64,000 bases of DNA from Marthasterias glacialis. Its lineage: Eukaryota > Echinodermata > Asteroidea > Forcipulatida > Asteriidae. Shown here piece by piece: positions 46,701 through 58,700 of the stretch. Each line of letters begins with the position of its first letter. Within the stretch, counting starts at the first letter, position 1. The notes below the pieces were generated by a model. That model did no database searches. It had not been told where the DNA came from and saw only the letters and a list, made by a program, of their open reading frames with translations. The position numbers were made by a program, and so were the translations under genes. The stretch is taken from the NCBI GenBank assembly GCA_911728455.2, contig OU452228.1, positions 23,670,450 to 23,734,449 on the forward strand. The letters are read 5' to 3'.

Positions 46701-49700
46701 CGGAGAGCTTGTAGATGGGGTAAGTTGACTATAACACATCATAAGGTTATCTTGAAGAAATGAGGCGGTTTTTGTGATAAGGAGACTAGTAAAGAGGTTT
46801 ATGTTTTTAGTCCAGATATATCGTCGCTGTTTTCACCAATTGACGAATCTGCAGCACAGCCAACATTCCGTGTTTGGAGAAAATTGCGTTTGAAGTCAAA
46901 CTATTTTTCTAACTGCTGTTTCAGACATTACTTACTATTTTGTTATTTTACATTTTCCTGCCAAAATAAAACTTCTTTATCCATACAAACCTCAATATGT
47001 TTTCAATCTTACAATTGTTTTGATGAGTTGTAAATTCAAAAACGCATTCGTCATTTCGTGAACTAAAAAAAAAATTGCATACAGTGCGCTGTGTACAAAC
47101 CGATGCATGTTGAGATTGGTCACTTCGTGAAAACGCAAGACCACGCGTGTTTGGCACCGTGCCGGCGCTGTGCATTTCGATGGTTAAAATGGCGAATCTT
47201 GATTCGTCACTTCGTGAAAACGCAGAATGCCAAATCTAGTGATCCGTTGCTCATGCTATTTAATGTAATAACAAAAATTATTGCGTCTTAGGTCCTGAAA
47301 TGTACTGAAAGTGTGATTTTTGACACATTCACCACTTCGTGAAAACGATAGAAGTGTTTTTGTCAAAGAAGGCGTTTCATATCAATAAGAAAACAAAAGG
47401 TCGTCGAGTGTGTGGATGAAGGACGTAACGAAAGTTTTACCTGAGAAGGGAGTGAGAGCAATAATGTGCAAAATTGTGTTTCAAGAAAACGGAGCCAGGA
47501 AGTTAAATCGGTTTCTGCCAGAGGAAACTTCAATTTTGCATGGGTATGAAAAACATAATCTTTGGGTGTTATTATAGAATCAGAAATGGAACACTAACGC
47601 CGTGTGGGTTTGTCTGGAGTCATTATATTGCTTACGACCTTCCATTACTGTGATGAAAAGTATTTGTGCATGGAAGAAGGGCGTGGAGCCTTGGGCTCTT
47701 CTTCCAGGCACATTGCTCAATTAATTAACGAAATGCAATTTTCAACAATAAATTAATAACATAATTTATTTCCCTTTATAATGTTTGTTTCCCCCTCTCC
47801 TGCAACCTTTTAACAAGGCATAACAAAACAATTGTTGCACACTGTGTGATAGGGTCCATGGGATTTGAACATCCACGGAGGGCAAATTGCACCCTCGGCC
47901 TCATCTCTGATTCCATTTCCCCCTTCGGGTGTACAGAACACCATGGACCTCAACACAGCGTTCAACAATTGTACACTGTACAGCCCCTTTAAAGATGACT
48001 GAGTTGTTTTAGTTCTTCCACCGTATCGGGAACGGGTTGCTCTACATCACACTGCATAATGCATGGATGATCTCTGGCATTCATGCGATTGCGTGTCTTC
48101 CATATGTATCCAATCGTTGTCTTTTCACAGAAAGCGGACATCGCTGTAGCGCCGCTTACGATCACATCGGATCGGGAGAGAGTAATAGACTTCACCAAGC
48201 CCTTCATGAGTTTAGGTATCAGTATTATGATCAAGAAGCCTCAGACCACCAAACCGGATGTGTTCTCCTTTATGCATCCTCTATCCTATGAGATCTGGAT
48301 GTGTATTGTGCTCGCTTATGCAGGTAGACAAATACTGATTTAGCATTTTTTTCAACTAATCAAATTACTACACATTGCATCGTGTTTAAAACATAAGTCA
48401 AACCACCGCCTTTTCGTGTTGTTTCAATTTCTAATAACAAAACTGACAGTCTACACGATTTAGGAATATTTGAATACAATCTATATTCACGGCACTAAAC
48501 GAAAAAGAAGAGGAAAAAAAAGGTTAGAGACCAATTTTGGGTACTGTTCAACATAGTGAGACAGATAGACGTAATAGGCATGCCTTTAATGATACAAGCA
48601 TGGAATTTGGCTATATTTGGATATAGGGCCGTCGCAGATGATTTTTAAAAAAGTACAGGTAGACTAACAAGCAATGACAGCCATTTTGAAGATTGCTTGT
48701 TGTTTTGCCATTATTTTTTTTCAAAAATTCACATTTGCGATGGCCCTATAGCCAAATATCTTTCTCATGACATGCTCTGTGTGCCAAATTTCATGCTTGT
48801 TTCATCAGATAGGCACTATTCCCCCAAATATTTCACCTATCTGCCTCGCTAACACATGAACGCGTTATCCAATAACTACGTAGTTGAGTTAACACGAATG
48901 ACGTCAATGTATATATTTTGGCTAACTTGACAGGAGTGAGCGTAGTGTTGTTCCTTGTAAGTCGCTTCAGTCCCAAGGAATGGTACCCCATCGAGTACAC
49001 TCGAGTACCGACAGACGACCCCCCAAACAGTGCTGGTCAGCTTAACGATAAGACCACCAATGATTTCGGTATCACCAACAGCCTCTGGTTCTCCTTCGGG
49101 GCTCTTATGCAGCAAGGCTGTGATATATCACCAAGGTATAACAACTTCATCATCATTTCCAACTTCTATTATTTTCTTTTTTTTTAAGGTAAAATAAAGT
49201 CTTGGAAAAGCTGATAGTGCAGTGTTACGAACACTTTGTGTGGTTCAATATGTACATGGAAAAAGGTGGAAATTTGGGCGCAATTCGTCGTTCGAGTCAG
49301 GAGAAAATAGTGAAAACCATGCCCACTTTTCAGCATGTTAACACATTGTCCTTTATTTCGATTGTGACAATCAAAAATAAAATCGGGGTCTTCAAATTCT
49401 ATTTCATCGACTTTGACAGTATATCTGATGGAATTATTTCTATGGAAGATGGTATGAACTTTAAAATCAGTAAGCTTTCAGACTTATACTAATAAAAAAT
49501 GGGATGAATATCAATCCAACAAAGTTCAAAAAAAGATGAAAATTCACAAAATTAATGGCAAATTACAAGATTTAGTTGGAAAACATCTTCAAAAAAAGAT
49601 AAAATTCACTAATGTCTACAACTTTATTTTTACGTAACAGTTCCTGTCCTGGTTATATTATTCACCAATGTTTCAAAACACCTGTTTACATAATTATCAC

Positions 49701-52700
49701 ATTTTTCTTAATTCTAATTTCGTAACCTTTTCATTCTTTACGGTATAAACTTCAAAACTGGGCATTTTCTTTCATTTTTAAACTAGTGCAAACTGTATAA
49801 ATCAAAAATTTGTTGCAATTGTTGATTTACGTTATTTTCTCATTCTGTCCCCACCGGTGCCTTCTTTAAGAGTTTTAATCTGTCTTATTTTTTGCGTGCT
49901 GTTTTTAGTCAATCATATTATTTGTAGTGAACATATTTTCATTGTATTTTTATTCCTCACATCATTTCCATTTCCATCAGGTCATTATGTCGAGGCTCTG
50001 GAAGCACAAAATTTTCAAAGTATCTGAAAATACTTTCTGGAGGAACAATGTAAATTCTAGACTCTACAGTGAGAGAACATAATAATCAAACCATCGTCTT
50101 TATTCCTTTTAGGTCGTTGTCCGGTCGCATCGTCGGGGGAGTATGGTGGTTTTTCACCCTCATCATCATTTCCTCTTACACGGCCAACCTCGCTGCTTTC
50201 TTGACTGTTGAGCGTATGGTAACAAACATCAAATCAGCCGAAGATCTCGTCCAGAGCAAAGACGTTTCTTACGGTATGCTGCGCGAGGGATCCACGCTAG
50301 AGTTCTTCAAGGTACAAATCAGAGGGCGGGGTTGTTTTGTAAACGAACTACTGACCAATGTAAAAGAAATCTATATTATTTTTTATATTTGAAATAACTG
50401 AAGTCGCATCCACTTGAGGTGATCGCTGTACTGCTGTTCCCAGGTTGTATCGTAAACGTGGGTGTGATCCCTGGCTACATGGCAGTTTCAGGATGAATGG
50501 CCTCTGACTGGCACCCCCGAACAAAGATATTGACAAAATAGGGAGACTGCCAACATTAGGGCTGGATAGCTCCGTTGGTAGAGCGTCGGTACGTTAATTC
50601 AGATGTTGAAGGAAATCCCGTTCTAGTCAGTTTTTGTTTGTTTTATTTTTTTATTTTTTTTTCATTTATTCATTGATTTGTTCACTCCAAAATATGTTGA
50701 GCTGGGGCTTTAATTAATCTTAAAAAGATAAGTGTACTTTTTTCATACCAAAATAAACGATAGAAGGCCAAACAAATCCTTGGTGAATCATTAGTTTGAA
50801 AAACAATGTTCTCATTATAAACCGAAAAATGAAATGTTTGATATAATAGTCCGTTAGTTGGTTGGATAATAAGTGTATGCTGTCGAGGACTATTATTTAA
50901 ACAGATTTTGCACAATCTTCTTAAGGCTTCTGTTAGACCGGGAAAACATCAACCCTAATCATCCCCAACCCTTCCATAATCCAACTGCATGTTTTGTTTT
51001 GATTCTGTTGGACTAAGGAACGCACTGGTAAACTGATTATGCTTTACATGGGATCAGGCATACCACCATAATCAGAGTCCAACAGTTTGGGTGTTGAGTT
51101 TTACTGTATGGTGTTGGAACGAAGACTGTAACTGATTATGTTTTAGATTGGATCAGGCATACCACCATAATCAGAATCCAACAGTTTGGGTGTTGAGTTA
51201 CTGAATGGTGTTAGATTGAGGACTGCACTAGTAAACTGATTATGCTTTACATGGGATCAGGCATACCACCATAATCAGAGTCCAACAGTTTGGGTGTTGA
51301 GTTTTACTGTATGGTGTTGGAACGAAGACTGTAACTGATTATGTTTTAGATTGGATCAGGCATACTACCATAATCAGAGTCCAACAGTTTGGGTGTTGCG
51401 TTACTGAATGGTGTTAGATTGAGGACTGCACTAATAAACTGATTATGCTTTACAAGGGAACAGGCATACCGCCATAACCAGAATCCAACAGTTTGGGTGT
51501 TGAGTTACTGTATGGTGTTGGACTGGGGACTGCACTAGTAAACTGATAATGCTTTACATGGGATCAGGCATACCACCATAATCAGAGTCCAACAGTTTGG
51601 GTGTTGATCTACAATGTCGTGTAGGATTTATAGTTGGAATGAGGAAGGATCCTAGTAAATCACTCAAGGGAGTTCTTAAAATCAAGACACTACTTTCAAA
51701 TGTTTTCAGGGCCGGTTCAATAGGCCCAACGATTGGTGTATTTTCCGATCAACGTCTTGCATTTTGCTGATAAATTTTAATATATATTTTTTATTTTTCA
51801 TGTATAAGGATATTACGGTTTAGTTTATCTTCAAACTGATAAAGGAAAAGTCAATTGTGGGTTATTTCCCAGTTTGAAGATTTCCTCCCAGACTTAAAAC
51901 TGAGATTTCTTCAACCTCTTCTCATCACAGGTATATTCAGGCCCATGGGTCACAGTGCTAGTCACTTTTGATGATTCCTTGCTTTTATTAGAAGAAAGAT
52001 ATAACAACAAGAGTAAAATCAACCGAGTATGGTTGTCAGCACTTGTTTCCAAGTCTTATTATAACAAGTTTCAGTTGAAACTAACTCTGCGATTTGCTTT
52101 CACAGCAATCAAAAATCCCGCTGTACGTGGACATGTGGAACTACATGAACAACTCCGAGAGATCAGTTTTGATGACCAGTAACGAGCAGGGAGTGGAGAG
52201 AGTACGTCACATGAACGGCAAGTTTGCTTTCCTGATCGAGTCAACGATCAACGAATACTTCAGTCAGCAGAAGCCATGTGATACTATGAAGGTGGGGCAG
52301 AACCTGGACTCGAAGAGCTACGGGATTGGAGTCTCAAGGAATTTGACTAAATTCAGGTTGTTTCCACAAAGCGTTTTTACTGATTAAATAGTTTAATTGA
52401 TCGTTTAAACTGTAGAACCATTTTTGTTTGAATGGGTTTTCACCTCATTGCAAAATCTTTTGGATATTATTCTTTTAGGAAGAAAATTTGTGGATCTGAA
52501 AAGAATCATTTTGTTTGATCCCAGCATTTTGACTAATGTGCTCTTGTCGCCATCGTGAGAAATAAAGAGACAGATTCTCGATGACAACCCTAAAATGGAA
52601 ACGTCGGGAACAGAAGTCACCAGTTCTTCGTAGAAGAGATCAATGCATGGTGTACCCGAGGAATGTACCAAAATGTACTGGTTCTTATTTGCGGTGTTGA

Positions 52701-55700
52701 CTGTTTGCTAATTTGTTTTGGTGATTTTTATCTTTTGTTTCAGTGACGATTTGACGCTAGCCATTCTGCAGTTACGAGAGGAAGGAGTGCTTGACGCTCT
52801 GCAGAAGCGATGGTGGTTCGACAAGGGTCAATGCCACGAAGCGAACTCGGTAAGTTCCACGCAACACAATTACCCAATAAATACTTACTGCTAGTATCTG
52901 TCGCTTGTTCCCTGTGTTAGCAACTACAATCATAATGAGGGGCCAGACTATTTTCCCGTTTAGCCTCGGTATGGCCACAATGTTTTGAACCTCAAAAGAT
53001 GGCTGCACCGTGGTTAAAGTAGAAGAAATTTGTAAGCCTTCGACAATTTGTTAACCATTGAAATATACAGTCTGTAAAATATAAGCCAACTTAATCACTT
53101 ATAACACAATAATAAGCCGCCAGTGGTTGAAATTTCAGTTTATTTTCTCAGCAACTAATCTCTGAAATTTGAAGAAGGACATTTTTCATAATTTTGAAAA
53201 TTTTTATTTGTCACCCTTGTCTAGATGCATGCCCATTTTAAATGGCAGAGTTTTCCTTTCTTTTATTAGCTTCAAAATGATGCTAGAGACTGTAAGAGTA
53301 TTGTCCATGTATAGACGCCTTTGCTGGGAAATTTACATATTAAAATTATTTAAAGCATCTTTAACGAGGATGACCAATCCAGCACAGATGATCAATTTAC
53401 AAAGAACAGATGAAGTAAATTAGTAAACCGTACCCCTATCCGCCTTCTACACGCTCAAAAAATACAAAAGCAAGATTTGTTAGAAATTATTAAAATATGA
53501 GACAAAGAAACACGAGCGTCCCAACAAATAAAAACTTGACTGGAAATGATTATTGTCAGATAACTTTTGGTGATTTTATTTTATTGTATTTTTTTCTTCA
53601 TCATTTTAATGAGTAAAAAAATTGTTTCATTCGGGGTCAGAACTTGCACCCGGGCGAAGACGAGAACCAACCGTCAACTTTCATCGTCCTTCAGTGCCAT
53701 TTGTACATATTCTCCTCTTTGTATTTCGCTTAACAAAGTAAACCGTGTGCTAAGAACGGCCCTCTAAATTCGGTCCCTTTAAAAAAATAGGAGATGATTA
53801 ATTGACACTGCAAAAGCTGAGGTGTTAAAATGATCCTATTGGTATCTATAATGTGACAACACCAACAAGGTGTTAACTTTCCCAACAATGTAGCAATGGA
53901 AAAAATTAACACATCGTGTTGGTGCTGTCATAATTATATAGATACCAAAATAATCAATTTAACACCTCGGTTTGTGCAGTGTAGTGTGTTAAGTGTTAAT
54001 GATGACCCATTTCATATGTCACAGATATGTGGTGATCCATTAAGCTTATTGGTCTTATGTTATCATCATTCCAAATGGCTCCTCAGACAGATTTGCCTCA
54101 TTACATACAAGTATGGGAATGGTAGTAATCACGAGGATACTTTACAATCTGTGTAATTTGTCTCTCTTTTGTTTTAAAGGTAAAATGCAGGATTTGTATT
54201 CATCAACAATTTGCTTTATTAGTATCATCTGAAAGATCATACCAGTTCCGATCTTCGGTTAAAATATTTCTGTCTGAAATACCGTCAAGAATTTGAAGAC
54301 CCCGATTTTAATTTCGGTTGTAATAATCGAAATTAGGGACAATGTGCTTACATCCTTAAAAAGGGTGCACATTTTTTTTTTTTGCTCTTTTCTCTTGACT
54401 TGAACGACGAAATGAGCCCAAATTTTCACAGGTTCACTGAAAACTTTACTTAGTCAATTTGTAGAAAAAAATAGTCAAATAGGTAACACAAATTAGTCTT
54501 TTTATGTCTGACTAATTGTTTTATCCGAAACACAATATTTACCAATTCAGCAAAATGATATACTAATTACATTTTTTCAGAGACTAATGCAAATTTTGTA
54601 ATTACTAATTTTAGTGTTTGACTAATTGACACAGTGCCAATTTACCAATGTAATTGGTCTCCACAGTTTTAAATGCCTAATATACAGAGTAATTGCGAAT
54701 CAGTTGACTAATATATTAGCAAAATACTAATTAATAATGACACCGGGCCATTGGAAATCTTACGGTTTATTTTTGTTTGTACCGACACTCCCTCTGCACG
54801 TAGGAGCGAAAAAATGCTCATGATGCTGTAAAGTAGGTGTACACGATAAAGGTTTGTTATTTTTACCTACCAAAAAGATACTTTTCAATAAATTATTAAA
54901 ATTAACAATAAGCAGGATCCCAGCGTTGTCAAAAGTAAATGTACACACAGTCGCACTCAAGGGTGTGTGCCATTAATAGAATAGCAAGAGAGTGCGCGCG
55001 AAGCGTCGTCGAACGTACACTTTTTGTGCTCGATCGTCTGCACCACTCACGTCCGTCTCGCTTCGTCGTATAGCCTAGCCTAGTTTTTCCCCCAAAGTAG
55101 CTGTTGTGCAAGGTAGGAATGAATTTCTTTGTATTTTTGAATCCTAGTATGTTGAACCATGGAGAACTTAAGCTTCATAGTACAGCCAGATGATGAGAAG
55201 TCATACAATTATAAAACTTCAACCTTACCCAACCCACTCAGATTTAAAGAAATATCCGCACAATACTCGCCCATCCCACCACAATAGTGCCCTTCAAATT
55301 CAACCCTCAAATGTGCCTGAGTCTTCAGAATTGAAGTTGGTGCAGCAATTGGAAGAAGAAGAAGAAGAAGAAGAAGTAAAGTTAGGTATAGGAAACTATG
55401 TCATGGTGCGAGGTCAAACCTCGGTCTCAGGCCCACACAGCATCAGTCACAGAAAAGACCGCCAGACTCGGAGTCGGACCGTATTCGTTAACGTTTGCTG
55501 GTTTAGGCCTATCGTTCGTCACTGGTTAGCTCTGAGTCTGATGAATCCTCGCTAAACATTACGACAGGGTTTAGTGTAAGTCAGATTAGCCCCTATAACA
55601 TGTATAACATGTGTATAACTTGACGTTATCACGATTAGGCCTGTGAGTGAAAAAGATTCTGAGTGATAGGTAGGCCTACAACATCATTAGGATGAAACAA

Positions 55701-58700
55701 CACATTTAGGCTAACGTAACGTTGTAACAAAGAAAGTCCTCATTTTAATTTTAGATGACCAAGAACCATGGAATAGAACGTTTACCTGCACAACAACTCA
55801 GCTGCTCGAAAATTATACGATTACTTTTGTGCGCAAGCTTCTTTGAAACACTGATCGAATGAGGGCTAATGCATATTATGATCCTTTTTAAATAATTTAA
55901 CTTATTAACATTATTAAACTATTATTAACTTATTATTGTTAAATTATTATAACAGCAAGATATGGAGGTGTATATTGTCAGATGCCATGTTTGTCAGTTG
56001 GAGTTGGAGTTGTATTCTTAGTGTATGTGCAAGCCAGTAGTCCAAACTGGCTACGAGGTTGTTGAAAAATGACAATAAATTTGTATTGACTAATTTAGAA
56101 GGAAATGTGTTACGACTGATTATTGCCATTGTTGGACTAATTAAAAGACTAATTTATTTTGATGTAAGACTAATCTATTTTTCTGAATGACTAATTTATT
56201 TTAGTGCATTACCAATCTCAAGATAAATTAGTAAAATTAAACCATTTTCAAAGACGAATTTTTATTAGTCATTACTTCAGTGTATTGACTAATCTTTTTA
56301 TTAAGTGACGAATTAAGGGTTAGTCAAATTAAACCATATACATGACTAATTATGTTTAGGCAATTGACTAAGTAATGTTTTCAGTGTTTGTTTTTCCATG
56401 TATTATATGAATCACACGAAGTAAGAACACTGCACTGTCAGCTTTACCAATGATATATTTTACTTTCATAATGGTTTCAATCTTTCAATTTACCCAAATC
56501 GATCCCTTTGGTTGGGAAACCTTAATTTGCATATCTTGGGGGAGTGGTTATTGTTTAGGGTAAGGGTTTGTTTTGTACACGAGTCTGTGGGAATGTCTCC
56601 TAAAGGTACTATTTCACTTTGATCATGACCATCATCATCAGCATCATTCGTCACAACCATTACTGCACCGTAACCATTAACCCATGTTGACCAACTCTGT
56701 GTGCGCACCGTGTGATGCTATCACGTGTCTCTCTCGTTCAGAGCCTTTTCGAATCAACGGCTTCGACTTGGGATCTGGCTCGGGCTCCGTCAGTAATTTT
56801 CAAAACGTACGATGTCAGTACGGGACTTCAAATTAATAAGCGGACGGTGCCCAAGCCGGAGCCTGAGCGTAAACCCCCGGTGTCGAAAACGGCATATGAT
56901 CCACTAAGCATGACAATAATGCGTAGACAAACCAGCTTCGAAAATTAAGAATGTACAATTGAAATCTTCATATAAATCTCAGTCAGCTGTTGAGCTATGG
57001 CCAGTTAATAATGTTTATCCTATACAATCTTCAAACTCCCGGGTCAGAGCTGACCCGGATTCCCGTGTCCCGTGGGGCCAAGACCCGTTCCTGTGTCAGT
57101 ATGACCCGGAATCTATGTCAAAATGACCAAGAAATGGGTCCAACTGACACCAGGTTCGGTGTCAGAAATGGGTAAAAAAATGGGCCAGGCGCCATGGAAC
57201 CCGGAATCTGGGTCAATTCTAACCAGGGAGTTTCTTAGAGTGTAGTTTTTTTTATAGGGAACGCATGATCGAACCGCCTTTTGAAGAAAACTGAATACTT
57301 ATTTGTTTATTTATTTGTTTGTTTATTTGTTTGTTTTCCCGAAGGATGCCAGCTCAAATGCACTCAGCTTGAGTAACGTAGCAGGTGTGTTCTACATCCT
57401 AGTCGGAGGCCTGTCCATGGCCCTCTTCTCAGCAATCATAGAATTCTACTGGAAATCCAGATCGCAATCACGCAAGCAAAAGGTTATAAATTGACTTCAT
57501 CCATCCATGTTTCTCATATTAGTACTTACGATTATTAAAAAGTTCAACCATAAATTCAGAATTGCTTGGGGTGTATTTTTTTTTCATTAATCGATATTTA
57601 TAAAATGTTTCAATGTCACTCATCTTGGTTTGAATCCAGACGAGCCTCGCTGCTGCTATGAGGGCGAAAGTACGGCTCTCGGTGACCGGGGAGAATGCCG
57701 ACTTAGCCAGCCAGCTGCACCCAAAGGGCACAGCGTCTGCCCCTAGTACCGAGACGGAGGTAAGCTCGCTTAAACTCCCGCTGGCATAACTACAGAAAAA
57801 AAACAAGTTTAAAGAGAAGTTTGTTTCATTCTTACCCCCTCCCCTCAGATAGACAGTGCAGGGCTCGATTTTACAAAGTACTACGATTCATCTTAAGATG
57901 AATTGTCAATATCGTCATAGTGGTTTGAATTGTGACATCACACTTTGCTTAGCATTTCAATTTGGTACACAGTCCAGATCAATCTTAGCCCCTGGTCTCT
58001 GTTGTCTGGCCCTATTACAAGATGTACGTGCCGTACTACCTGTTTATTATATGTAATGAATAATGAGTCAGCTGAAAACATACCTGTAACTTTCCCTTTA
58101 TATGAATTTGTTTCATTTAAAGTAATGCTTTTCAGGGAACACCCCAAAAAAACAGTCCTCGCTCTTAGTGTGACGTCGCTGGTGGAACAAGGAACATAAC
58201 CAAAACGTCTGCATTTTTCGTTGCCACCAGATAGGCACGTACTGTTGTGGTAGAACAAGCGATTTTTAACAATATCTCGTTCTACCAGTGACGTCACATC
58301 AAGAGCAATGCTTGGTTTTTTTGTGGGCGTTAGCAGAGAACATTGTTTTAAACGAAACAACGTTTACAAATATAATAAAGGGGTTAGTGACATATGTTGT
58401 TTTTCTAGCTGATTCATTATTTAGTAATTGCAAACTTTGACATGGCACATAGGCAAGGTAATAAGACACCCATCTTCAAAGGGGCACTATAAAGGTTAGG
58501 CTGTGGTCAGATTGCCTCAAGCCAAAACACTCTGATACTGGTAAAAGTGCTTAACAATCAAGCACTGTTTACAGTCCTCCTTATAGCATAGTAGTTGGTC
58601 AGAACCCGAGGTTCCAAAAATTACCTTCCATGACCCGCAAAATTGGCTTAAAAGAGTGAAATGAAATGTTTACAAAGTGTAATATTGGTAATTATCAGAA

